Positions 1 to 7,114 of a DNA stretch of 64,000 nt are shown here, piece by piece. The stretch spans positions 248,001-312,000 of the forward strand of contig NZ_CP059736.1 in the NCBI RefSeq assembly GCF_000948975.2. Direction: 5' to 3'. This DNA is from Thalassomonas actiniarum (lineage in GTDB: Bacteria; Pseudomonadota; Gammaproteobacteria; Enterobacterales; Alteromonadaceae). Within the stretch, counting starts at the first letter, position 1; the number at the start of each line of letters is the position of its first letter. The notes under the pieces were generated by a model that was not told the DNA's origin, ran no database searches, and saw only the letters and a list, made by a program, of their open reading frames with translations. Both the position numbers and the translations under genes were made by a program.

Positions 1-5
1 TTAAA

Positions 6-200
6 TCAGCTTAAGTTACCAGTGGCCGATAAGGTTGTGTTGTTCGCCGACGGGTTGACTACTTGTGGTCTTGGTGGTGTATGCCCGCCACTTCCTGTGC
101 CGCCGGCAATGCCGGCCAGCATATTTGCAGTGAAGTTGACTGAGCTATCAAGTTTTGAACTTTTTTGAGGCGCGTTTGCGAACTTTTTGAGGTGTTTCAT
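6..200 (-). CDS. small peptide with double-glycine leader, RiPP/bacteriocin-like precursor
   Basis: A 64-residue peptide. The ATG at 200 is preferred over the one at 206 because AAAGGG ends 6 nt upstream of it and abuts the other. The N-terminal half is basic and polar and ends in NMLAGIAGG, which has L(-7), I(-4), G(-2), G(-1) and a hydrophobic F(-12), as in the leaders cut by C39 peptidase-containing exporters. A Gly/Ser/Pro/Asn-rich tail of about 30 residues follows. It has no Cys, so lanthionine or disulfide chemistry is excluded. The start lies inside the 3' end of the upstream XRE gene (out-of-frame overlap of about 50 nt), which suggests translational coupling. Downstream genes are outside the window. 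The function is inferred from the leader pattern only. Confidence 0.5.
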   Translation of the reverse strand: MKHLKKFANAPQKSSKLDSSVNFTANMLAGIAGGTGSGGHTPPRPQVVNPSANNTTLSATGNLS

Positions 201-438
201 TTTCATCCCTTTGATTAAATTGATCTCTAAGTGTTGAGATTTGCTTAAACAAGGGAGCCAGACTCAGCGAGCAGGCATGACCGATATCTAGAAATTGATT
301 CATCCTTGGCTCGCCAACTCCGGTTTCCCAATTCTCATAGGTGACCCGGCTGACTCCTGCTTTTTTTGCCATTTCCTTGGTAGTTTTGCCTACACTCAGG
401 CGCATATTACGCAAATCCTCACCCATAATATCAAACAT
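148..438 (-). CDS. XRE-family helix-turn-helix regulator
   Basis: A 96-residue protein with an HTH_3/XRE domain at residues 6-62 (GKTTKEMAKKAGVSRVTYENWE), followed by a basic tail ending in KVRKRASKKFKT. GAGGG lies about 7 nt upstream of the ATG at 438. It is transcribed leftwards into the overlapping double-glycine peptide gene, so it is a candidate local regulator of that peptide. The domain call is safe; the target is inferred. Confidence 0.8.
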   Translation of the reverse strand: MFDIMGEDLRNMRLSVGKTTKEMAKKAGVSRVTYENWETGVGEPRMNQFLDIGHACSLSLAPLFKQISTLRDQFNQRDENETPQKVRKRASKKFKT

Positions 439-668
439 AGAAATTCCCTCTATACTTATTTTTCTTAATTAAATCTGCCAAGTACAGGCATCCCCCGTAC
501 CGGCAATAGCTCATCAGTCAATATTGCATTTTGCCACTGGTTTTATCCGCTGTTATTTGGCTGCCAGTAAGCTTTGTGCCTGTTCCCTATTCGCTTTGTT
601 TCGCTTTTCCTAGCTTTGGCAAGTTAAAAGCAGCAAAGCAAATCTTCATTTCGGGATGATTATAACGA
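439..668. other. intergenic region between divergent XRE genes
   Basis: No convincing ORF. It holds the promoter side of the leftward XRE gene and AT-rich sequence, and leads into the palindrome cluster at 669-736. The short reverse frame over 646-837 is an antisense shadow. Confidence 0.5.
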
Positions 669-736
669 GTACTATCGTACCTGTCACGATAAAAATGCGT
701 ACTATAGTACGTGGCTCTTTTGTACTTATCGTGACA
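669..736. promoter_or_regulatory. palindrome cluster, probable operator of the XRE gene at 774
   Basis: Three dyad elements lie within 70 bp. GTACTATCGTAC is at 669-680, a perfect 14-bp palindrome CGTACTATAGTACG at 698-711, and an 11-bp inverted pair TGTCACGATAA (682-692) / TTATCGTGACA (726-736) that encloses the palindrome. The cluster ends about 38 nt before the ATG at 774. Nested paired sites are typical of self-regulating XRE and R-M controller proteins. Autoregulation is inferred. Confidence 0.6.
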
Positions 737-773
737 AGATTAATTATCGACATCATTGAGGAGGTACGAAACC

Positions 774-1013
774 ATGAAAGTCGTGGAATTCCCGAAAGTA
801 GTGCCACAAGAAAAGCTTGAAGTACGCTTTGGCGCAAAGTTAAGGCAGATCAGAAATGAAAAAGATATTTCCCAGGAAGCACTCGCCGACAAGGCCGGGT
901 TAACCCGCAGTTATATTGGCCGCATCGACCGGGGAAGGATCAATGTCAGCCTGGCAACCTTGTACAAACTGGCGGAAGCCCTGGAAATATCGCCCAAAGA
1001 GTTGTTACCTTAA
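774..1013 (+). CDS. XRE-family regulator, controller-protein-like
   Basis: A 79-residue protein. The start is the ATG at 774 because GGAGGT lies 8 nt upstream; the longer frame from TTG at 756 would put the Shine-Dalgarno inside the gene. The HTH spans about residues 15-70: RNEKDISQEALADKAGLTR is the DNA-binding unit, then SYIGRIDRGR and LATLYKLAEALEI. This compact single-domain form resembles C proteins of restriction-modification systems, but no R-M gene is nearby. The palindromes upstream suggest autoregulation. Confidence 0.8.
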   Translation: MKVVEFPKVVPQEKLEVRFGAKLRQIRNEKDISQEALADKAGLTRSYIGRIDRGRINVSLATLYKLAEALEISPKELLP

Positions 1014-1649
1014 AGCGGTAAAGTCGTATCTGCCGATGTAATTTGGCTGTGGGTCAGTTGTTATTATTTCAGTTCATTTTCAGCGGGCTTGTTGGCAAAG
1101 CATACGGCTATTTTGTCGGCAGGTGGGATAAGAAGCGTAATGTAACTGCCCTGCCTGGGTGCAGGTTAAGTTGTTGGTTATTACCTCATATCATATGTTT
1201 TTGCCATATGTGTATATCTGAAAAAAGCTATAATGTACTTGAATTCGGTATCGGGCTCCCGGCAAACGGAGCAGCCATACATTGCCAATAAAGCCATTGT
1301 TTGAACATAGCTGTTAATCTGCCTGCCCCTGCTGAAATTAATTGCCTATATGTTTTTTACTTGAACAGCCCTGCCCTTTGTTAAATTACTGGTTCAGCCC
1401 TTGAACCCAGATCCATATACAGCTTTAGTGCTTTTTTTAACTTTCTTGATGTGTTTTGCCTTGGCTCAGTGTGCAAACTGACATCAGCACTAAGCGTCAT
1501 TTTCTGTTGAACTTTGCCTGCTCCGGGAAATAAATAACGGCAAATAGTATTGCCTGCAGTTGAAAAACATTGTTTTCATTATGCAAAGAAACCTGGCAAA
1601 GAGCTGACTAGAATGCCCCTGCGTTTTTATAAAAAGGAAGTTAATTAAA
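1014..1649. other. intergenic region, no gene recognised
   Basis: About 640 bp. Open frames at 1043-1291 (+) and 1490-1765 (-) lack a convincing Shine-Dalgarno and protein-like composition. I see no clear terminator or RNA gene. Confidence 0.4.
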
Positions 1650-2129
1650 TTGTATAGAGAGCTGATAAATATCCTGGCGGCCAGGGTATTACAGGAGCAG
1701 GTTAAACAACCCTGGCTCACTATTGAGGAGATATTAAATGATGCCGGTGTGTGCGGATTAAGCATTGGGGCTATGGTAGAAGCCAGGGCCGCCGTTTATT
1801 ACCGTTTGGGGCGGGGGCTGACGCAACCCGGGGAGCTTAAAGCCGCCCTTGGCAATTTCATCTTTGATTATCCGGTGTTTCGTTGGTCTGAATTGCGGTT
1901 TTATTTCCAGGGGGATCCCAAGGACGCGATCAAAGCGTTATTGACAGCGTTCAAATATACCTGCCGCTATATTTCAGAGCAGGAGGAATTTGTCTGGGCA
2001 CCAATGCGTATGTGGAATGTCACCGTTCGTCATCAGCTGGCCAGGCGCGCCAAGGTCGGGAGTATAGAATATTTCACTTACCTGAATTACCGGCAGAAAG
2101 AGCAAGCTAATAGTGTGTGTAGGTATTAA
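1650..2129 (+). CDS. hypothetical protein, 159 aa; decayed second copy at 29.9 kb
   Basis: It starts with TTG; AAAAAGGAAG lies about 10 nt upstream. It has no signal peptide or membrane segment and is rich in aromatic and basic residues, with a conserved-looking core FDYPVFRWSELRFYFQGDP. I do not recognise the family. Its reality is supported by a degenerate copy at 29905-30204 that aligns over the C-terminal ~95 residues, with substitutions and two stop codons. The pair defines a small paralogous family in this genome. The function is unknown. Confidence 0.6.
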   Translation: MYRELINILAARVLQEQVKQPWLTIEEILNDAGVCGLSIGAMVEARAAVYYRLGRGLTQPGELKAALGNFIFDYPVFRWSELRFYFQGDPKDAIKALLTAFKYTCRYISEQEEFVWAPMRMWNVTVRHQLARRAKVGSIEYFTYLNYRQKEQANSVCRY

Positions 2130-2389
2130 AGCTTTTCAGCTCAGGCCGGGGGCAGCGCTGTTTTTGCCTCATGGTAGCCGTGACTTTACGTCAACACTCG
2201 TTCGAAAATCGTACCACCAGAAGCTCGCTAAAGTAGAAGTTGACAATTTTTTAGGGGCACGTTTGTAATAAATAATCGGCTTGACCAAAGTTATTTTTTA
2301 TTGTTAACTTACGGTGCACATGAAGTGAATATTATGTATATAAAAAAATAACTAATTTATACGTTGTTACTACTTAAAAGGAAATTATA
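2130..2389. promoter_or_regulatory. intergenic, upstream of the small secreted peptide
   Basis: 260 bp, AT-rich toward the right, with no ORF. Runs such as TATGTATATAAAAAAATAAC just before the peptide suit a promoter, but I cannot assign -35/-10 boxes with certainty. Confidence 0.3.
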
Positions 2390-2566
2390 ATGAAAAACAA
2401 AAAGGTATCAGCTGCACTACTCGCATTAACATTTGGTATTGGTTTAGGGGCAAGTTCTTCTGCAATTGCTCACCACTATTCATATCAATACTGTACTGCT
2501 TTATTTCAATCCTGTGAGTATATGGGAAATATGCTTGCGTGTGAGAATTTTGACCGGCATTGTTAA
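2390..2566 (+). CDS. secreted four-cysteine mini-protein
   Basis: A 58-residue ORF with AAAAGGAAA 7-8 nt before the ATG. Residues 1-27 are a textbook signal peptide (MKNKK start, hydrophobic ALLALTFGIGLGA core, cleavage after SSAIA). The mature part is about 31 residues and contains Cys35, Cys42, Cys51 and Cys58 in a symmetric C-x6-C-x8-C-x6-C spacing, which fits two disulfides after export. A strong hairpin terminator follows 22 nt after the stop, so it is a one-gene unit. I do not recognise the family; a toxin, pheromone or binding peptide are possible. Confidence 0.7.
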   Translation: MKNKKVSAALLALTFGIGLGASSSAIAHHYSYQYCTALFQSCEYMGNMLACENFDRHC

Positions 2567-2587
2567 TCGCAGTGTAGTCAGGTAATA

Positions 2588-2609
2588 AAGCCGCAGATCT
2601 GCGGTTTTG
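2588..2609 (+). terminator. Rho-independent terminator of the mini-protein gene
   Basis: CCGCAGATCTGCGG at 2591-2604 is a perfect palindromic stem flanked by AAAG and followed by TTTTG. Confidence 0.7.
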
Positions 2610-2677
2610 TTAATGTTGATATGTCGGTTGCTGATATTCTCACCCCTTTAGCAGCCTTGATTAACATAGCTCACCCG

Positions 2678-2707
2678 AAAAAAGACAGGGAATTACTACC
2701 CCCTGCC
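2678..2707 (-). terminator. Rho-independent terminator of the GEVED protease gene
   Basis: Read on the minus strand: stem GGCAGGG / CCCTGTC with one G-U pair and a 10-nt loop, then six T. It lies 39 nt beyond the stop of the protease gene. Confidence 0.65.
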
Positions 2708-2745
2708 TTTGTCATTTGCTTTGCTACTTTTTACATAAAAAGCAA

Positions 2746-4323
2746 CTAGTGCAAGTCAACTTCTACTTCAATCCAGGCACCGGCAGTACCTAAAGTACCG
2801 CCTGTAGCGACAGGGGTAATAGTAAAGGCATTGTTTAACTCATCGGTATAACTATTGCCTATGGTCAGTGCAGCATCATTGAGATCATAACCGTTCCACT
2901 CGGGATCCCGGATAGAGTCAGGTGTCATATCCAGTAAATACGAGGTGTCATAATAACCTTCTCTTGTGTCGTAATCCGGCACATATTCAGCGATATTAAT
3001 CATCACGCCATTGGTATCAGCACCATCATTGGTACGGTATTCTACCCAGTAGGTAGGCCCGTTATTACCACTTTTTAATCTAATACCAATATCGCCGTTA
3101 ATAGACCCTTGATCCAGGGCATAAATTCTATAGGTACCGGAGCGGGTAATTTCTGGTACATCAGCTGTTATATTCCAGGTTTTAAAGAAGTTCTTGTAGT
3201 AGAGGTTAAAACCGCCGAAATCCCAGGCATTATTGCCCATCATGCTATCAATATTGCCATAACCTACTTTCTCATTGGCGAGATCTCCTGTGCCTAAGAC
3301 GGTATTTCCGCCATCAATAGCATCAGCATGGTGTAGTCCCATGGCATGGCCCATTTCATGAACAATTCCCCCCGCTTTGGTGCGCTCATCACCATCTTCA
3401 TAGAGTCTAATGGCGCCGGGAATGGGACCGGCTTTAGGACTCCAATCAGATATTTGCGGGGCTAAAATCAAGTAAATAGTGTCATCGGTCAGGTTATGGA
3501 GGTCTTCACCCAAGTCAACCAGCTTGGCTTCATAATAATCCACCCAATCCCAGGATGAGCCATTATCGAAATCGGATTTGTTTTGGTTAACTTGAATAAC
3601 CTGATTGTAAATCTCATAGCTGGCGTTAAAGCGGCCATAAGACTCCTTATCAAAGTAATCGGTGACTTCATTCATTTCAGATTGTATCCGGCTTTGGGAA
3701 TAGGTCAGGTCGGCATCCGGGAATTCAAATCTAAAGACTTTTACGTGAACAGTATCATGCGGCCATTGAACATCCGGGCCATATCCTGTGCCCGGATTTG
3801 GGATCGGATCGGTACCGGCGCCGATAGAAACCGTGAAGTCCCGGTAATCTCCATAACCGGCATTACCGCAAGCGTCATTTACCGTACCGGCATGCATTAA
3901 CACACGCATAGCGGTGTTGCTGACATTAGCCGCCGAAGCCAGATCTAAAGAGGCTGTTACGGCACTGCGACTATTGCCTGATGTGGTAAAAACACGTTCG
4001 CCATTATCATCTAAGTCGTTGTCGTTATTTAAATCTATCCAGATACTCCAGTTTTCAGCATATTCCCTGCCGATAAATCCCGGGGTTAATACCAGCTCAT
4101 CGTTATCGGCCAGCGTAGCACCGCTAGTTAAGGTACCGGCATTTAAGGTGATACTGCTGATGTATTCTTCCGAGCTGTTTGTTGTTATGTCGCAAACCGC
4201 CGCAGCCGACTGAGCATAAAGCGCCGTAAAAACCGTGGCAATTGACAGGGCCAATTTAGATTTTGTCGCTTTTGAAGGGGTAGTTAACTTCTTTTTAATA
4301 TTGTTTTTAGGTTGAAAAAACAT
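2746..4323 (-). CDS. secreted GEVED-domain zinc metalloprotease (metzincin-like)
   Basis: A 525-residue protein. GGAG lies 7 nt upstream of the ATG. Residues 1-42 are a long signal peptide ending in QSAAA. Residues about 45-165 form a GEVED-type domain (SIWIDLNNDNDLDD, DYRDFTVSIG), usually seen in adhesive or secreted enzymes. The catalytic domain carries GGIVHEMGHAMGLHHAD near residue 320, the HExxHxxGxxH zinc site of metzincins/M6-like peptidases, and IDSMMG further on as a possible Met-turn. The C-terminus is beta-rich, with no obvious sorting signal. It is a single-gene unit with its own terminator. An M6/immune-inhibitor-A-like or other gluzincin-metzincin family assignment is open. Confidence 0.85.
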   Translation of the reverse strand: MFFQPKNNIKKKLTTPSKATKSKLALSIATVFTALYAQSAAAVCDITTNSSEEYISSITLNAGTLTSGATLADNDELVLTPGFIGREYAENWSIWIDLNNDNDLDDNGERVFTTSGNSRSAVTASLDLASAANVSNTAMRVLMHAGTVNDACGNAGYGDYRDFTVSIGAGTDPIPNPGTGYGPDVQWPHDTVHVKVFRFEFPDADLTYSQSRIQSEMNEVTDYFDKESYGRFNASYEIYNQVIQVNQNKSDFDNGSSWDWVDYYEAKLVDLGEDLHNLTDDTIYLILAPQISDWSPKAGPIPGAIRLYEDGDERTKAGGIVHEMGHAMGLHHADAIDGGNTVLGTGDLANEKVGYGNIDSMMGNNAWDFGGFNLYYKNFFKTWNITADVPEITRSGTYRIYALDQGSINGDIGIRLKSGNNGPTYWVEYRTNDGADTNGVMINIAEYVPDYDTREGYYDTSYLLDMTPDSIRDPEWNGYDLNDAALTIGNSYTDELNNAFTITPVATGGTLGTAGAWIEVEVDLH

Positions 4324-4841
4324 GTTGTTCTCCGTTAATTATTATTATCTAAACATCCTCATCAATAGCTTGATGTAACCTGAGCCGTAACCGGCACCGT
4401 ATTAGTGGTATCTGCGACACATGTCACTCATGACAACACCGTACAGCCAGGCCAGGTTGAGTTGTTTAGTCCATTGACCATGCATTTTTAGCTTTGCTGG
4501 GGCATGGATGATTTTTCATTTCATTTTTTGTTTCACTTTTTGCTTAACTTTTTGTTTAAGCAAGTGCTCAAAAACAAGCTCACAATCACCAGCCTGCAAC
4601 GGCGGTTTTTGCTAAGCGCAGAAACTCTAGTTCACGAAAAACCAATAGTCCTAATCAATAAAAATCAACAGAATCAATCAAGGTATTAAGACTCTTAAAC
4701 CGGACAAATCAAGTACATCAACTGTTCAATCAAATCCCCTGCAAGGCCCGGAATCAATGGAGTTGATTAAATCAATTCATCATTTATTCAAATCAATCAT
4801 CAATTATTTGCGAGAAAAAATTTTCTAAAAATGACGGGGAA
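4324..4841. other. intergenic region
   Basis: 518 bp of AT-rich sequence with repetitive short words (TTTCATTTCATTTTTTG and TCAATCA runs). It holds the promoter of the leftward protease gene. No gene or clear terminator recognised. Confidence 0.35.
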
Positions 4842-7091
4842 TTATCTGAGTATACTGATATGACTATCACGGTTTTTCGGCTGGGAAAAATAGAACTGTT
4901 TTTCATCGCCACTTATACTGAAGCTTTCAAAATATGACGGACGGGTCATGACTTTATGGCGAGTATCAGCAAGAAAGTCGTAAAAATACAAACCACTGTT
5001 TCTGTTTTTTAAGTCGGTAAAATAAATACCGGCTGCTGTGATGTGAAAATCGTTATTGGTGGCAAAGCCTAATTTATAGTTTCGCTCAATCAGCAAAGAC
5101 GAAGCTTTATCTGTATGATTAAAACGGTATATATCCAGACTGTTTTTTCGCCGGTAATACAGGTTACCATCAGGGCCTTCTTTTGCTATTTCAACATGAT
5201 CCAGGCCAACAGGCTCCAATGTCGCTCCCGAGACGTGCATACGCATCAGCGGCCATTCGCCGTTTTTCGGTAATGAGAAATACAGCCATTGACCATCCAG
5301 TGACCAGGAGGAAAGTGCCGGACTGATCTCATCCGGGCATAACTGGCGGGACTGAGTTGTGATCAGGTTCACTAAAAAGCAGCTCTGGTTTATATTCACC
5401 AGCACCTCATCACTATCAGGCCGCCAGCTCAGCCGCGGGGGCCAGGATTGATAAGACTTAAAATGCATTAATGGCACCGATACTTGTTGTCGATAGCGCA
5501 TCAAGTCATGACTTTTGTCGGCATTAACCACACTATAAACCAGGCTGTCATTGCCGGTCCAAAGCGGTAACCTGCTATAAGACGCAGAAGGTATAACCGG
5601 TGTGAAGCCGGTGCTGGCCGCTACCCTGGGGTTTGAGGTGCTGACAATATTGGCGCCATTTTCCCGCAACGACCATTCCTGTTGCACTAAAACCGCATCC
5701 GTATCTGGTATTTTTACCGGAGAAAAACCCGGATTTTTTAGCTGGTTATAAGTAGAAAACTTTTTATCGTCAAGGGCATAGGTGGTGAGATAACCCTGCT
5801 GGTTTAAAAAAACAATGCGCTTATTGTCTAACCAGCTAATGCCATACCTTTGATCTTTACTGATAAAAGCAATCTCATCCAGTTTTTGCTGTAGCAGCGA
5901 ATAAAGATACAAATATTGACCGTCTTTTTTCGAGCGAATTATCGCGATATGTTTTTTATCCGGTGAGAGTTCATGCACCTTATCTCCAGCACCGCCCAGG
6001 GGGGGAGAGGTTAATTGAGTTTTCGTGCCGCTGCCTGTATTAAAACGATAAAGTTTGTAGGGGGCTTTTCGGGCAACCTTGCTATTAAAAATAAAACTTT
6101 CATCATCCAGCCATTTTAGTTTGGCGTGAACATCGTAAAAGTTCACATCCAGCAGCTTAGTTTCTTGCTTGAACTTTATGCTTAAGGGGTCGATATCAAC
6201 AGAATAAAAGGCTTGAACATCCCTGTGGTAGCGTAAAAAACTTAAAGATTTCCCGTCGGGTGCAAACGCCGGGTAATTATCGAAAACAAAAGGTCCATGG
6301 CGGTTGGTCTGCTCAGGCTTTCTTGTCTCATCAGGTATTGTCTCATCAGGCATTGTCTCATCAGGCATTGTCCCATCAGGCATTGCCCCGCCAGGCATTG
6401 GCGCCCGGGTAATTGCTAGCGCAGGCTGATCGGCTGTCATTGATTGCAAATATATTGTCCAGAAAGGGCTTTGCGGGCTTTGGTAACTGTAGGCCAGGGT
6501 TTTGCCGTCGGGGCTTATTGCCGCATTGCGCTCCCGGCCTTGCAGGTAGGTGACTTGCGTGATAGAGGCAGCAGAAAAATAATAACCGTAACCTGCCAGG
6601 CCAAGCAGCATTACCGATAAAAAAGCAAAAAAATAACCTGCCCGGTTATGGTTTGAAAGCGACAAGCAAAATGCCCATGCCCGAGCAAAAAAAACAGCAG
6701 GTTTCGCCCTGGTTTGCTTTATTTCCCGGCTGTCGGCTAATAACCGATAACCATTGCCCGCACTGCCGGTTACCGTATGTATATATTGCCTGTTGTCATC
6801 AAGTGTCTTTAGTGTCTGTCGCAGCCGGTATATATGCTGAGATATCGTATGGTCGGCTGTTTCCTCGTTTTGCCATACGTGTTTTCTTAAATCATCCCGG
6901 GTGACCAGGGCTTTTTTTCGCCGTGCCATATAACAAAGTAGCCGGATAGACATAGACTGGACAGCTATGCTTTTATCGCTACAACTCAGTTGCTCTTTTC
7001 CCGGACTGACTTGTATCTTGCCTATGGTAAAACTGACATTGGCATCTGTATATCGACTTTTTTGATGATATTTCACCCTGGACCCACTCAC
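4842..7091 (-). CDS. CadC/ToxR-like transmembrane regulator with beta-propeller sensor (copy A)
   Basis: A 749-residue protein starting with GTG at 7091, with no clear Shine-Dalgarno. Residues 20-118 are an OmpR-type winged helix (TADHTISQHIYRLRQTL is the recognition helix). Residues 152-172 are a single membrane helix. Residues 180-749 are a periplasmic WD40-like/PD40 (TolB-type) beta-propeller with ISPDGKTLAYSYQS, FAPDGKSLSFL and LSPDKKHIAII blades. A five-fold PDET-type pentapeptide repeat at residues 231-256 interrupts the first blades. This is the one-component CadC/ToxR architecture: DNA-binding in the cytoplasm, sensing in the periplasm. It is the downstream twin of the gene at 7115-9310. 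Targets are unknown; the flanking proteases are candidates. Confidence 0.85.
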   Translation of the reverse strand: MSGSRVKYHQKSRYTDANVSFTIGKIQVSPGKEQLSCSDKSIAVQSMSIRLLCYMARRKKALVTRDDLRKHVWQNEETADHTISQHIYRLRQTLKTLDDNRQYIHTVTGSAGNGYRLLADSREIKQTRAKPAVFFARAWAFCLSLSNHNRAGYFFAFLSVMLLGLAGYGYYFSAASITQVTYLQGRERNAAISPDGKTLAYSYQSPQSPFWTIYLQSMTADQPALAITRAPMPGGAMPDGTMPDETMPDETIPDETRKPEQTNRHGPFVFDNYPAFAPDGKSLSFLRYHRDVQAFYSVDIDPLSIKFKQETKLLDVNFYDVHAKLKWLDDESFIFNSKVARKAPYKLYRFNTGSGTKTQLTSPPLGGAGDKVHELSPDKKHIAIIRSKKDGQYLYLYSLLQQKLDEIAFISKDQRYGISWLDNKRIVFLNQQGYLTTYALDDKKFSTYNQLKNPGFSPVKIPDTDAVLVQQEWSLRENGANIVSTSNPRVAASTGFTPVIPSASYSRLPLWTGNDSLVYSVVNADKSHDLMRYRQQVSVPLMHFKSYQSWPPRLSWRPDSDEVLVNINQSCFLVNLITTQSRQLCPDEISPALSSWSLDGQWLYFSLPKNGEWPLMRMHVSGATLEPVGLDHVEIAKEGPDGNLYYRRKNSLDIYRFNHTDKASSLLIERNYKLGFATNNDFHITAAGIYFTDLKNRNSGLYFYDFLADTRHKVMTRPSYFESFSISGDEKQFYFSQPKNRDSHISILR
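6328..6402. repeat. 15-bp tandem microrepeat inside regulator copy A
   Basis: Five degenerate copies of a 15-bp unit (TCATCAGGCATTGTC) encode the pentads MPGGA, MPDGT, MPDET, MPDET, IPDET. Copy B has no such tract at the same position, so it expanded after the duplication. Confidence 0.75.
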
Positions 7092-7114
7092 ATATTTAAC
7101 AAATAATCTGCAGT

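Noticed and set aside
6-200. Lanthipeptide precursor
   Set aside because: The peptide has no Cys and no modification enzyme is in view; only the GG leader pattern is kept.
1043-1291. 82-residue plus-strand ORF
   Set aside because: No ribosome site; unusual composition with no recognisable domain.
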